A DNA stretch of 64,000 nucleotides from an uncultured Lentibacter sp. (GCF_937123735.1 NZ_CAKZKL010000012.1:35163-99162), one strand, 5' to 3'; positions 8,748-16,911 are shown, numbered from the stretch's first letter. The notes: generated by a model from the letters alone, not told the origin. A program made the numbers and translations.

Positions 8748-9383
8748 ATGGTGGATAGTAAAAAGTTCTGGGACCGGATGGCGCCGAAATACGCCGAGAG
8801 CCCCATGCGCAGTGTCAAGGACTACGAGCACACGCTGGCCATCACCAAGAGCTATCTTGCGCCCGACATGCGGGTGCTGGAGCTGGGCTGCGGCACGGGG
8901 ACAACCGCGCTGAGCCTTGCGCCGCTGGTGGGGCAGTATATCGGCACGGACCAGTCGGGCGAGATGATCCGTATTGCGCGCGAGAAGGCGGAAGAGGCGG
9001 GGCTTTCCAACCTGAGTTTTCTGGCTCTGAGTGCGCAGGAAAGCACCCAGCGGGACGAGCGCTTTGATGTGGTGATGGGGTTTAACCTGTTTCACCTCAC
9101 CCCCGACCCTGAGGGGCTAATGCGCGATATTTTTGCCCTGCTCGCGCCGGGTGGGCTGATGATCAGCAAGACGCCTTGCTTGGCGGACCGCGCCTTTGGC
9201 TGGAAGCGGTTTCTGGTGCGGGCCATTTTGCCTTTGCTCAAGCGGATCGGCAAAGCGCCACAGGTGGGGCTGTGGCGGATTGCGGATGTGGACCGGCTGA
9301 TCGACGGCGCGGGCTTTGAGACGGTTGAGGCCGGCAACTGGCCCGCCATTTCGCGCTATGTTGTGGCGCGCAAACTAGAGTGA
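8748..9383 (+). CDS. Class I SAM-dependent methyltransferase
   Basis: A 211-residue Rossmann methyltransferase. Motif I LELGCGTGTTAL binds SAM, followed by the acidic motif II end (YIGTDQSGEM) and motif IV (FDVVMGFNLFHL). The C-terminal part has two hydrophobic stretches near WKRFLVRAILPLL. ATG at 8748 is chosen because GAAGGGG lies seven bases upstream; GTG codons flank it. The substrate cannot be read from the sequence. It follows pheT by 22 bases and precedes the ytoQ-like gene by 10, so it may be in the same transcript. Confidence 0.88.
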   Translation: MVDSKKFWDRMAPKYAESPMRSVKDYEHTLAITKSYLAPDMRVLELGCGTGTTALSLAPLVGQYIGTDQSGEMIRIAREKAEEAGLSNLSFLALSAQESTQRDERFDVVMGFNLFHLTPDPEGLMRDIFALLAPGGLMISKTPCLADRAFGWKRFLVRAILPLLKRIGKAPQVGLWRIADVDRLIDGAGFETVEAGNWPAISRYVVARKLE

Positions 9384-9393
9384 GGATAGCGAA

Positions 9394-9837
9394 ATGAAAG
9401 TTTATTTGAGCGGCGAAATTCACACCGATTGGCGCGAGCAGGTCATTGCGGCCTGTGAGGGGCTGGATGTGCGCTTCAGCGCGCCTGTGACCGACCATGC
9501 GGCCTCTGACGATTGTGGTGTGGCCATTCTGGGCGCGGAGGCAGACAAGTTTTGGCATGACCGCAAGGGGGCAAGTGTGAACGCCATCCGCACGCGCAAG
9601 GCGATTGGTGAGGCGGATGTTGTGGTTGTGCGCTTTGGGGCGCAATACAAGCAGTGGAACGCGGCCTTTGATGCGGGCTATGCGAGCGCGCTGGGCAAGA
9701 GCCTGATCATCTTGCAGCAGCCTGAGCATGACCACGCCTTGAAAGAGGTTGACGCCGCCGCGCTGGCCGTGGCGCGCAAGCCTGAAGAGGTGGCGCAGAT
9801 CCTGCGCTATGTGCTCACTGGCACGTTGCCGGGCTAA
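9394..9837 (+). CDS. ytoQ: YtoQ family protein
   Basis: A 147-residue protein starting MKVYLSGEIHTDWREQV, with NAIRTRKAIGEADVVVVRFG and QWNAAFDAGYASALGKSLIIL, the conserved blocks of the YtoQ family. The fold resembles nucleoside 2-deoxyribosyltransferases (the YLSGE start and GYASALGK segment are alike), but no activity is established. Ten bases separate it from the methyltransferase gene. Confidence 0.88.
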   Translation: MKVYLSGEIHTDWREQVIAACEGLDVRFSAPVTDHAASDDCGVAILGAEADKFWHDRKGASVNAIRTRKAIGEADVVVVRFGAQYKQWNAAFDAGYASALGKSLIILQQPEHDHALKEVDAAALAVARKPEEVAQILRYVLTGTLPG

Positions 9838-9950
9838 GGGGAAGCCGGCCCTTGTTTTCCCATAAAATTCTGCCTGTTTTTTGCACAATGTGTTAACATG
9901 TGCTGCGCCATGAGCGTGAGAACAGAGTAAATCAGGGACGAGTGAAACCT

Positions 9951-10385
9951 ATGCTAAACGAATTTAAGGACTTTATTGCCAAGGGCAATGTGATGGACAT
10001 GGCCGTCGGGATCATCATCGGCGCCGCCTTCACGGCGATTGTCAGCTCTTTGGTGGCCGATCTTATCAACCCGATTATCGGCCTTGCCTTGGGTGGTGTC
10101 GACTTTAGCAACATGTATGCGGTGCTGTCTGGCGCTGTGGCTGAGGGCGCTTCGCTTGAGGCTGCGCGCGAAAGCGGTGCGGCGGTCTTTGCCTATGGTA
10201 GCTTCATTATGGCGGTGATCAATTTCCTGATCATTGCCTTTGTGGTCTTCATGCTGGTTCGTTCTGTGAACAAGGTGAAAGACGCGGCCAAGGCAGAAGA
10301 AGAGGCGCCCGCAGAGGCGGCTCCGGCGGGCCCGACAGAGCTGGATCTGCTCGCGGAAATCCGCGATGCGCTCGCCAAGAAGTAG
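9951..10385 (+). CDS. mscL: Large-conductance mechanosensitive channel
   Basis: A 144-residue MscL, the inner-membrane pressure valve opened by hypo-osmotic shock. TM1 is preceded by the [23 protein letters not shown] amphipathic start, TM2 is [24 protein letters not shown], and the cytoplasmic helix is [13 protein letters not shown]. An alanine/proline/glutamate linker ([13 protein letters not shown]) precedes the final helix. The periplasmic loop is slightly longer than in E. coli. The start at 9951 is the first Met of the conserved N-terminus. Confidence 0.96.
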   Translation: MLNEFKDFIAKGNVMDMAVGIIIGAAFTAIVSSLVADLINPIIGLALGGVDFSNMYAVLSGAVAEGASLEAARESGAAVFAYGSFIMAVINFLIIAFVVFMLVRSVNKVKDAAKAEEEAPAEAAPAGPTELDLLAEIRDALAKK

Positions 10386-10469
10386 GCGCACAGGAGCCTG
10401 TCCAAACGGCAAGGGGTGGCTTTTTGCAGCAGGCCCCTTGCAATTTGAACATTTGGGGAAGTTTTGTGT

Positions 10470-10498
10470 TTGACTCCGCTGCAAGGCTTGGCTAATTC
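10470..10498 (+). promoter_or_regulatory. Probable promoter of tRNA-Met
   Basis: TTGACT at 10470-10475 and a TAATTC/CTAATT -10-like hexamer at 10492-10498, 16-17 bases apart, lie about 20 bases before the tRNA. Sequence fit only. Confidence 0.45.
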
Positions 10499-10517
10499 GC
10501 CTGCACCGGTTGTGACT

Positions 10518-10594
10518 GGCGTGATAGCTCAGTTGGTTAGAGCACAGCACTCATAATGCTGGGGTCGGTGGTTCAAGTCCACCTCACGCTACCA
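10518..10594 (+). tRNA. tRNA-Met (CAT), elongator type
   Basis: A complete 77-base cloverleaf: acceptor GGCGTGA / TCACGCT (first pair G-U), D-arm GCTC...GAGC, anticodon stem CAGCA / TGCTG with loop CTCATAA (anticodon CAT), T-arm GGTGG-TTCAAGT-CCACC, and an encoded CCA at 10592-10594. The D-loop, the CACTCATAATG region and the GGGTC variable loop resemble the elongator tRNA-Met of E. coli rather than initiator tRNA or tRNA-Ile2. Confidence 0.95.
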
Positions 10595-10612
10595 CAATCT
10601 GACCTTAAAAAG

Positions 10613-10638
10613 CCCCGTGCGATTGCGCGGGGTTTTTT
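10613..10638 (+). terminator. Intrinsic terminator after tRNA-Met
   Basis: An 8-bp stem CCCCGTGC / GCGCGGGG with loop GATT is followed by six Ts, 18 bases after the tRNA. Confidence 0.85.
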
Positions 10639-10654
10639 GGTTTGGTGATGGGGT

Positions 10655-10683
10655 GGTGCGCAGTGAATGCGCACCCTACGGGG
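10655..10683. repeat. GGTGCGCA palindrome, single copy
   Basis: The palindrome GGTGCGCA-GTGAA-TGCGCACC is followed by CTACGGGG. It is the same unit that forms the four-copy array at 11461-11583. It lies between the tRNA terminator and the end of the reverse-strand membrane protein gene. Confidence 0.75.
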
Positions 10684-10714
10684 TGTTGGACCCGTGGTGC
10701 GCGCTTTGGGTGTT

Positions 10715-11314
10715 TCAGGCCGTGCGCGCCGGGCGCGGGCGGATATACCAATACCAGATCCGGTAGCCTTCCAGCAGGATGAGCGGTGTGAAATTCACCA
10801 GCGCGGGCGGCAGACCTTCCCAGCCGTCTTTGGCGGCCCAGTGCAGCAGTGTGAGCACTGCGGCAGCATAGACGGCGCGCTGCATGGTCTTCCAGCGGGG
10901 GCCGAGCGCGCGCACGGCGGCGTCAAAAGATGTGGCCGCAAGCGGCAGGAAGATGAGAAAGGCAAGCCAGCCTGTGAGGATGTTGAAATGGGTGGCCTGG
11001 CTGAGGATTTTCTCAAGGCTGCCACGCGAGACGAGATAGACCCCCAGGTGCAAGGCCGCATAGGCGAAAGCCGCCACACCGAAAGAGCGGCGGTTTTTCT
11101 TGAGCCAGCTGGGGAAGCTTTTGCCTTTGAACAGCATGGCCAGCGGTGTGGCCATCATCGAGACAATCATGAAGCGCGCGGAAAACTCGCCTGATGGGTG
11201 CAATGCGTGTTGGAGTGCTTTGGGATCAACCGAGGTGAGCACATTGTTGAGGATGGCGAGAGCAGGGAGGCTCAGCAGGAGCCAGAGCCAGTAGGGGGAA
11301 AGGCGGGAGAACAT
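10715..11314 (-). CDS. Ferric-reductase-like transmembrane protein (MsrQ-like)
   Basis: A 199-residue membrane protein with five to six predicted helices and the ferric-reductase-like fold: histidines in AALHLGVYLV and LTLLHWAAKDGW are placed like haem ligands of MsrQ/YedZ. MsrQ passes electrons to the periplasmic methionine sulfoxide reductase MsrP, but no msrP is adjacent, so the partner is unknown and MsrQ itself is only the nearest family. ATG at 11314 is chosen since GAGG lies about six bases upstream; a GTG at 11326 is also in frame. Confidence 0.7.
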   Translation of the reverse strand: MFSRLSPYWLWLLLSLPALAILNNVLTSVDPKALQHALHPSGEFSARFMIVSMMATPLAMLFKGKSFPSWLKKNRRSFGVAAFAYAALHLGVYLVSRGSLEKILSQATHFNILTGWLAFLIFLPLAATSFDAAVRALGPRWKTMQRAVYAAAVLTLLHWAAKDGWEGLPPALVNFTPLILLEGYRIWYWYIRPRPARTA

Positions 11315-11460
11315 GGAGGACCTCACAGTCTGAGTTTCGAGACTGATACGGGGCGCTCCCGCCTTTCCGTCGCACTAAAAGGGTGGCTGCAAGGGTGCGG
11401 CACTCCATTTAGGCGAAACGCGCCCAACAGCCCTGGGGCGGGCTCTTGGGTGTTGGGGGC

Positions 11461-11583
11461 GGTGCGCAGTGAATGCGCACCCTACGGGGACTAAGGTGCG
11501 CAGTGAATGCGCACCCTACGGGGACTAAGGTGCGCAATGAATGCGCACCCTACGGAGATTGAGGTGCGCAATGAATGCGCACC
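11461..11583. repeat. Tandem array of four GGTGCGCA palindromes
   Basis: Four 21-bp palindromes (GGTGCGCA, RTGAA, TGCGCACC) start at 11461, 11495, 11529 and 11563, a fixed 34-bp period with a 13-bp spacer (CTACGGGGACTAA in the first two). The last copy ends six bases before the stop of ald. Copies at 10655, 52150 and 52182 show that the unit is dispersed. With four units and self-complementary repeats it resembles a REP/BIME-type array. Confidence 0.85.
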
Positions 11584-11589
11584 AAAGGG

Positions 11590-12705
11590 TCATTTGATGG
11601 CGAGCTGGGGGGACATCACATCCAGGCCGAGGGCTTCGCCAACGGCGTAGTAGGTGAGCTTGCCGGCGTGCACATTGAGGCCGGCGAGCAGATGCGCATC
11701 ATCGGCGCAGGCCTGCTTCCAGCCCTTGTCGGCCAGCGCCAGCATGAAGGGCATGGTGGCGTTGCCAAGGGCGATTGTGGAGGTGCGCGCCACGGCACCC
11801 GGCATGTTGGCGACGCAGTAGTGCATGATGCCGTCCACGTCATAGATCGGGTCGGCGTGGGTTGTGGCGCGCGAGGTTTCAAAGCAGCCGCCCTGATCGA
11901 TCGCCACATCGACAAGCACGGCACCCGGCTTCATATCGCCAAGCTGGGCGCGGCTGATGAGCTTGGGCGCGGCAGCGCCGGGGATGAGCACTGCGCCGAT
12001 GACCATATCGGCATCGCGGATCAGCTCGGCTGTGGAACCGGCGGTAGAATACTGGTTTTTGAACGTGCCGCCGAAGACATCATCAAGATACTTGAGGCGC
12101 GGCAGGGAGCGGTCAAGCACGGTGACATCTGCGCCCATCCCTGCGGCGATCTTGGCGGCGTGGGTTCCGACAACGCCGCCCCCCATGACGACAACCTTGG
12201 CCGGGCCAACACCGGGCACGCCCCCCATGAGCACACCACGGCCGCCATTGGCCTTTTGCAATGTCCAGGCGCCAACCTGCGGCGCGAGGCGACCGGCCAC
12301 TTCGGACATGGGCGCAAGCAGGGGCAGGCCGCCACGCTCATCGGTGACGGTTTCATAGGCGATGGCCGTGCAGCCGGAGGCGAGCAAGTCATGGGTTTGC
12401 TCGGGGTCGGGGGCGAGGTGCAGATAGGTAAAGAGCAGCTGGCCCTCGCGCAGCATTTTGCGCTCGCCTGCCTGAGGCTCTTTTACCTTCACGATCATAT
12501 CGGCGGTGGCGAAGATCTCTTCGGCTGTGTCGATGATGACAGCGCCTGCGGCGGTGTAGTCTTCATCAGAAAACCCTGCGCCAAGGCCTGCGCCGGCCTG
12601 GACCACGACGGCGTGGCCGCGCGCGACGGCTTCGCCTGCGGCGTTGGGCGTCATGCCGACGCGGAACTCTTGGGGTTTGATTTCTGTGGGGCAACCGATT
12701 TTCAT
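11590..12705 (-). CDS. ald: Alanine dehydrogenase
   Basis: A 371-residue NAD-dependent L-alanine dehydrogenase (L-alanine to pyruvate and ammonia). The start MKIGCPTEIKPQEFRVGMTP, the KVKEPQ substrate loop, YLHLAPD, the Rossmann glycine motif VVMGGGVVGTHAA, and the catalytic-region NMPGAVARTST are all present. The divergent Lrp/AsnC gene and the palindrome between them suggest alanine-responsive control. Its 3' end abuts the palindrome array. Confidence 0.96.
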   Translation of the reverse strand: MKIGCPTEIKPQEFRVGMTPNAAGEAVARGHAVVVQAGAGLGAGFSDEDYTAAGAVIIDTAEEIFATADMIVKVKEPQAGERKMLREGQLLFTYLHLAPDPEQTHDLLASGCTAIAYETVTDERGGLPLLAPMSEVAGRLAPQVGAWTLQKANGGRGVLMGGVPGVGPAKVVVMGGGVVGTHAAKIAAGMGADVTVLDRSLPRLKYLDDVFGGTFKNQYSTAGSTAELIRDADMVIGAVLIPGAAAPKLISRAQLGDMKPGAVLVDVAIDQGGCFETSRATTHADPIYDVDGIMHYCVANMPGAVARTSTIALGNATMPFMLALADKGWKQACADDAHLLAGLNVHAGKLTYYAVGEALGLDVMSPQLAIK

Positions 12706-12811
12706 AAGCGTCTTTCTCCCTGAGCTATGAAGGTCTTTGTGTCAGAATGTCGCAGGTTGTGCGCAAGTGCTTTGAGAAATGAGGCGTCTGTTGTGGACAA
12801 AACGGGAGAAA

Positions 12812-12839
12812 CTTCGGATAAACGCAAAAATATTCGAAG
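12812..12839. promoter_or_regulatory. Palindrome in the ald-lrp intergenic region, probable Lrp-type operator
   Basis: An inverted repeat CTTCGGATA-N10-TATTCGAAG (8 of 9 positions symmetric, AT-rich centre) ends 12 bases before the start of the Lrp/AsnC gene. Lrp/AsnC proteins commonly bind such spaced palindromes and regulate the divergent gene. The assignment rests on position and symmetry only. Confidence 0.6.
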
Positions 12840-12851
12840 AGACTTGCACAA

Positions 12852-13310
12852 ATGTCACTTGATGAGACCGATCGCCGTATTCTGAAAGTGCTTCAGCGCA
12901 AGGGGCGGATCAGCAATGCAGACCTGAGCGAAGCCGCAAACCTGAGCCCCAGTGCCTGCCACAGGCGGGTGCAGAGGCTCGAAAAAGAGGGCTACATACG
13001 CGATTATGTGGCGCTGCTCAATGCGCGCAAGATGGGGGTTCCGACCACGGTTTTTGTTGAAATTACCCTACAGGCACAGGCAGATGAGGTGCTGGACGCT
13101 TTTGAAAAGGCCGTGGGGCGTATTCCGGATGTGCTGGAATGCCACCTCATGGCGGGAACGGCAGATTACCTGCTCAAGGTGGTGGCGGAAAACACCGATG
13201 ATTTTGCGCGCATTCACCGTCAGCATCTGGCCCGGCTGCCCGGTGTGGCGCAGATGCAGAGCAGCTTTGCACTGCGCACGGTTTTCAAGACAACAGCCCT
13301 GCCTGTCTGA
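12852..13310 (+). CDS. Lrp/AsnC family transcriptional regulator (probable regulator of ald)
   Basis: A 152-residue regulator. The N-terminal winged helix-turn-helix (MSLDETDRRILKVLQRKGRI, DLSEAANLSPSACHRRVQRLEKEGYI) is followed by the RAM ligand-binding domain (VFVEITLQAQ, VLECHLMAGTADYLLKV). It is divergent from ald across a 146-bp gap, the usual arrangement of AldR-type regulators that sense alanine. The alanine link is inferred from position. ATG at 12852 has a weak GAAGAG site. Confidence 0.92.
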   Translation: MSLDETDRRILKVLQRKGRISNADLSEAANLSPSACHRRVQRLEKEGYIRDYVALLNARKMGVPTTVFVEITLQAQADEVLDAFEKAVGRIPDVLECHLMAGTADYLLKVVAENTDDFARIHRQHLARLPGVAQMQSSFALRTVFKTTALPV

Positions 13311-13422
13311 AGCGCGCGCGGCGCCTAAAATTTGAATGAGAATGCGGTGGTGGCTTCACGCGCTGTTAGGGCCGTGGCGGTAGCCTTGGGCGAAGACACC
13401 TGAAGCGAGCGCTGTAAGCCCT

Positions 13423-14049
13423 ATGACTGCCCCCATGATCACTTGCCTTGAGAGGCCTAAGCGCTGGGGCGCCGGGCATTGGACGCAAGGCCGCGCGCCC
13501 GCACCAGAGGGTGCGAGCGCAACTTGGCTTGAGGCGGGCACCCGTGTGGCCACGGCGATGGGCGATGTGCGGGTTGATGCGCTTTGGCCCCACGACAGGC
13601 TTCTGACCCCTGAGGGCGCTGTGCTGCTCCTGGGGTTTGATGTGTGGCAAGGCGTGGGGCGCGGTGCGGCGGCACCAGTTGTTTTCAGCCCCGGTGCGCT
13701 GGGCAATGTGCAGCCGCTGCGTGTGGCGCAGAGCCAGCCTGTGCTTTTGAAGTTGCCTGCGGGGCAGAGCTATTGTGGCCAGGCCTGCCTGATGGTTCCG
13801 GCGCTGGCGCTTGTGAACGGCGAGGACATCTGCCTGCGCCCTTGCAAGCACTTGAGTTACATCAGGCTTACCTTGCAGCGTGAGGCTGTTGTTTTTGCCG
13901 AGGGCGCGCGCTGTGCGGCCCGGGGCGCGCGCGTGGCCCGGGAGCGGCGGAGCTATCTGGCGCTGGACTATGCCGCCGCAGTGTTGTTGATGGCTGACCT
14001 GCGCAAGGTCGGAGCGGTTGCAAACGCGGGTTTGCCACGGCCGGGGTGA
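13423..14049 (+). CDS. Hint-domain protein, degenerate
   Basis: A 208-residue protein resembling the Hint_2 proteins common in Rhodobacterales: AGTRVATAMGDVRVDALWPHDRLLT at residues about 38-62, VVFSPGALGNVQPLRVAQSQPVLL, then LTLQREAVVFAEGARCAARG. In active Hint domains the block begins with a Cys (CFxxGT) and has a His in the SPQHR-type motif; here the equivalents appear to be Trp and Gln/Pro, so self-splicing or cleavage is unlikely. It ends 44 bases before the GMC oxidoreductase gene. The exact start is uncertain (ATG at 13423 or 13435). Confidence 0.65.
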   Translation: MTAPMITCLERPKRWGAGHWTQGRAPAPEGASATWLEAGTRVATAMGDVRVDALWPHDRLLTPEGAVLLLGFDVWQGVGRGAAAPVVFSPGALGNVQPLRVAQSQPVLLKLPAGQSYCGQACLMVPALALVNGEDICLRPCKHLSYIRLTLQREAVVFAEGARCAARGARVARERRSYLALDYAAAVLLMADLRKVGAVANAGLPRPG

Positions 14050-14093
14050 CGCGCTAGCCTCTGGCCCAAGAGGCAGGCGGGGAGCAGCGGCAG

Positions 14094-15674
14094 GTGGAGT
14101 TTGATCATATCGTTATCGGTGCGGGGAGCGCGGGTTGTGTCATGGCGCGGCGTCTGGCCGATGCGGGGCGCAAGGTCTTGCTGCTCGAAGCGGGCGGGCG
14201 CGACACCTATCATTGGGTGCATATCCCGATGGGCTACCTCTATTGCATCAACAACCCGCGCACGGACTGGTGCTTTCGCACCGAGGCCGAGGCAGGGCTG
14301 AACGGGCGCAGCCTGCTTTACCCGCGCGGCAAGGTGTTGGGCGGCTGTTCCTCGATCAACGGGATGCTCTATCTGCGCGGGCAGGCGGCGGATTATGACG
14401 GCTGGCGGCAGATGGGCCTCACGGGTTGGGGCTGGGACGATGTCTTGCCCTATTTCAAGCGCTCCGAAGACCATTACGCAGGGGCTGACGAGATGCACGG
14501 TGCAGGCGGACCCTGGAGGGTGGAGGAGCAACGGCTGCACTGGGAGGTGCTGGATCACTGGCGCGATGCGGCGGTGAGCCGTGGCTTGCCCGCTGTGGAG
14601 GACTTCAACCGTGGTGACAACGAGGGGGTTGGCTATTTTCGGGTGAACCAGCGCGGCGGCTGGCGGATGAACACCGCCAAGGCCTTTTTGCGCGGCGCAC
14701 CCAAGGGGCGGATTGCGACCGTGACGGGCGCACATGTGCGGCGGCTGCTTGTGGAGGAGGGCTGCTGTGTGGGCGTGGAATATGAGCGCGGTGGTGTGAC
14801 CGAGGTGGCGCGTTGCGGTGGCGAGGTTGTGCTGAGCGCGGGGGCGATTGGCAGCCCGCAGATCTTGCAGCTTTCGGGGCTGGGGCCAGCGGCGCTGTTG
14901 CGGGAACATGGCGTTGAGGTATTGGCTGATCTGCCCGAAGTGGGCGCGAACCTGCAAGACCATTTGCAGCTCAGATGCGCCTGGAAGCTGACGGGGGCGA
15001 AGACGCTCAATACGCTGGCCAATTCGCTCTGGGGGAAGGCCAAGATTGGCCTTGAATATGCGCTGAAACGCTCCGGGCCGATGAGCATGGCCCCGAGCCA
15101 GCTGGGTGCTTTTGCCAAGAGCCGTCCCGATCTGGCGACGGCGGACCTTGAGTATCATGTGCAGCCTTTGAGCCTTGAGGCTTTCGGGCAGCCTTTGCAC
15201 AGCTTTCCGGCGATGACGGCGAGCGTGTGCAACCTGCGCCCGGAGAGTCGCGGCAGCGTGCAGATTGCCAGTGCGGATGCGAAAGCCGCGCCGAAGATTG
15301 CGCCCAATTACCTGAGCACAGAGGGTGACCGCGCGGTGGCTGTGGCCGCAATCCGCCAGGCGCGCGCGATTATGGCGGCCCCCGCAATGGCGCGTTATCA
15401 GCCCGAAGAGATGAAGCCCGGCGCACACCTCAGTAGCGACGGCGAGCTTGTGGCGGCGGCGGGGGAGATTGGCACGACGATTTTTCATCCGACCTGCACG
15501 GTGCGGATGGGCACGGAAGATGCGGCCCCGCTCGACGCCGCCTGCCGCATGAAGGCGATGGGCAACCTCAGAGTGGTGGACGCGAGCGTGATGCCGAAGA
15601 TTGTGAGCGGGAACACCAATGCGCCGACCATCATGATTGCCGAGAAGGTGGCGGAGATGATGCTAAGGGGGTGA
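14094..15674 (+). CDS. GMC family FAD-dependent oxidoreductase
   Basis: A 526-residue glucose-methanol-choline oxidoreductase. The ADP-binding motif VIGAGSAGCVMARRLADAG is at the N-terminus, the family signature GKVLGGCSSINGMLYLRGQ near residue 82, the second signature GAIGSPQILQLSGLGP near 256, and the active-site part HPTCTVRMG with GNTNAPTIMIAEK at the C-terminus. Closest annotated relatives are choline dehydrogenase and alcohol dehydrogenases of this family; the substrate is not set by the sequence and no betaine genes are nearby. The start is GTG at 14094. Confidence 0.9.
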   Translation: MEFDHIVIGAGSAGCVMARRLADAGRKVLLLEAGGRDTYHWVHIPMGYLYCINNPRTDWCFRTEAEAGLNGRSLLYPRGKVLGGCSSINGMLYLRGQAADYDGWRQMGLTGWGWDDVLPYFKRSEDHYAGADEMHGAGGPWRVEEQRLHWEVLDHWRDAAVSRGLPAVEDFNRGDNEGVGYFRVNQRGGWRMNTAKAFLRGAPKGRIATVTGAHVRRLLVEEGCCVGVEYERGGVTEVARCGGEVVLSAGAIGSPQILQLSGLGPAALLREHGVEVLADLPEVGANLQDHLQLRCAWKLTGAKTLNTLANSLWGKAKIGLEYALKRSGPMSMAPSQLGAFAKSRPDLATADLEYHVQPLSLEAFGQPLHSFPAMTASVCNLRPESRGSVQIASADAKAAPKIAPNYLSTEGDRAVAVAAIRQARAIMAAPAMARYQPEEMKPGAHLSSDGELVAAAGEIGTTIFHPTCTVRMGTEDAAPLDAACRMKAMGNLRVVDASVMPKIVSGNTNAPTIMIAEKVAEMMLRG

Positions 15675-15682
15675 TCGGGTTT

Positions 15683-15832
15683 CGAATTGCACTGCGTGCA
15701 ATCCGACCGCCTGGGGGACCAGTCCCCCAGACCACGGTTTTAACTGGGGGACCAGTCCCCCAGACCACGGTTTTAACTGGGGGACCAGTCCCCCAGACCC
15801 CCTGGGATATTTTTGGCAATAAGAAAGACAGG
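15683..15832 (+). repeat. Modular hairpin/GGGATATTT element, copy 2, with internal tandem duplication
   Basis: The hairpin ATTGCAC-TGC-GTGCAAT is followed by a 33-bp unit, CTGGGGGACCAGTCCCCCAG plus ACCACGGTTTTAA, repeated at 15711 and 15744, with a third partial unit at 15777. The tail is GGGATATTT, then GGCAATAAGAAAGACAGG. Only here is the central hairpin module amplified in tandem. Confidence 0.8.
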
Positions 15833-15855
15833 TGATGCGTCTGTCTTTTGTGTGT

Positions 15856-16728
15856 TTAGCTTTGTGCCGCTTCGATTTTGTCTTGGGTTTTGGTGTCGAA
15901 ATCAGACGCGTCGTGGCGCTCGCGCAGCTGGCTTGAGAGCTCGCCCATGGCGCGGTTGACCATACGGCCGCGCTTGACCGGCGCGCGCGCATCAATCGCC
16001 TCGGCCCAGCGGAGCACGTTTTTGTAGGAGGTCACATCGAGGAACTCGGCGGCGTTATACTGCCGGCCCAAGACGAGCTGGCCATACCACGCCCAGTTGG
16101 CCATATCGGCGATCGTGTAGTCTTCGCCCGTGAGGTAGGTGTTGTTGGCCAGGCGGCGGTCGAGCACATCGAGCTGGCGTTTGACTTCCATGGCGAAGCG
16201 GTTGATCGGGTATTCCCATTTTTCGGGCGCATAGGCGTAGAAGTGGCCGAAGCCGCCGCCGAGGTAAGGCGCGCTGCCCATCTGCCAGAAGAGCCAGTTG
16301 AGGCATTCGCCGCGCAGGGCCGGGTCTTTTGGAATGAAGGCATCAAACTTTTCGGCCAGTTGCAGAAGGATGCTGCCGCTTTCAAACATGCGACGGGGGG
16401 GCGATTCGGAGTGATCCATCAGCGCGGGGATTTTGGAGTTGGGGTTGATCTCCACAAAGCCGGAGCCGAACTGGTCGCCCTCGCCGATGTTGATCAGCCA
16501 GGCGTCATACTCCGCATCTGTGTGGCCCGCGGCGAGCAGCTCTTCCAGCAGCACCGTGACCTTCACGCCGTTGGGGGTGGCCAGCGAATAGAGCTGGAGC
16601 GGGTGCTTGCCCACGGGCAGCTCTTTGTCGTGGGTCGCGCCGGCGATGGGGCGGTTGATGGCGGCAAAGGTGCCGCCGCTTTCCTTTTCCCATGTCCAGA
16701 CTTTCGGGGGAACATATGTGTCGCTCAT
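15856..16728 (-). CDS. yghU: YghU-type glutathione transferase (disulfide-bond oxidoreductase)
   Basis: A 290-residue glutathione transferase of the Nu class. The extended N-terminus (YVPPKVWTWEKESGG, FAAINRPIAGATHDKELPVG) that is characteristic of YghU precedes the thioredoxin-like domain (LQLYSLATPNGVKVTVLLEEL; the TPNG turn binds glutathione) with NPNSKIPAL and ESGSILLQLAEK. The helical domain follows. E. coli YghU reduces disulfides such as 2-hydroxyethyl disulfide with glutathione. ATG at 16728 begins the family's usual N-terminus. Confidence 0.9.
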   Translation of the reverse strand: MSDTYVPPKVWTWEKESGGTFAAINRPIAGATHDKELPVGKHPLQLYSLATPNGVKVTVLLEELLAAGHTDAEYDAWLINIGEGDQFGSGFVEINPNSKIPALMDHSESPPRRMFESGSILLQLAEKFDAFIPKDPALRGECLNWLFWQMGSAPYLGGGFGHFYAYAPEKWEYPINRFAMEVKRQLDVLDRRLANNTYLTGEDYTIADMANWAWYGQLVLGRQYNAAEFLDVTSYKNVLRWAEAIDARAPVKRGRMVNRAMGELSSQLRERHDASDFDTKTQDKIEAAQS

Positions 16729-16843
16729 GTCATTGGCCTTTGCTGTTTGCTTGGCTGGGAAGGTAGCCGTTTGACGCAGGAATAACAGCGTAAAAGTTGT
16801 CGGGTGACTGTGCGTGACCGCACCCTTGAGGTGCGCAGAAAGC

Positions 16844-16872
16844 AAAAACCCCCGCAGCGTTGGCTACGGGGG
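16844..16872 (-). terminator. Intrinsic terminator of rpsU
   Basis: On the reverse strand a 10-bp stem CCCCCGTAGC / GCTGCGGGGG (one T-G pair) with a four-base loop is followed by TTTTT, about 40 bases after the rpsU stop. Confidence 0.85.
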
Positions 16873-16911
16873 CATTGTCTTTGTCGTGTCAGAGAGCTCT
16901 GAATGTATGAT

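Noticed and set aside
10408..10441. GCAAGGGG ... CCCCTTGC inverted repeat after mscL as a terminator
   Set aside because: The loop is 17-18 bases and no T-run follows; could be a weak structure but is not convincing.
11461..11583. CRISPR-like regular repeats
   Set aside because: Repeats are self-complementary, spacers are near-identical 13-mers, only four units exist and no cas gene is near.
11575..12723. A long open frame on the + strand opposite alanine dehydrogenase
   Set aside because: It mirrors ald codon for codon in a GC-rich gene, has no family motifs and is rich in Gly/His/Ala as antisense frames are.
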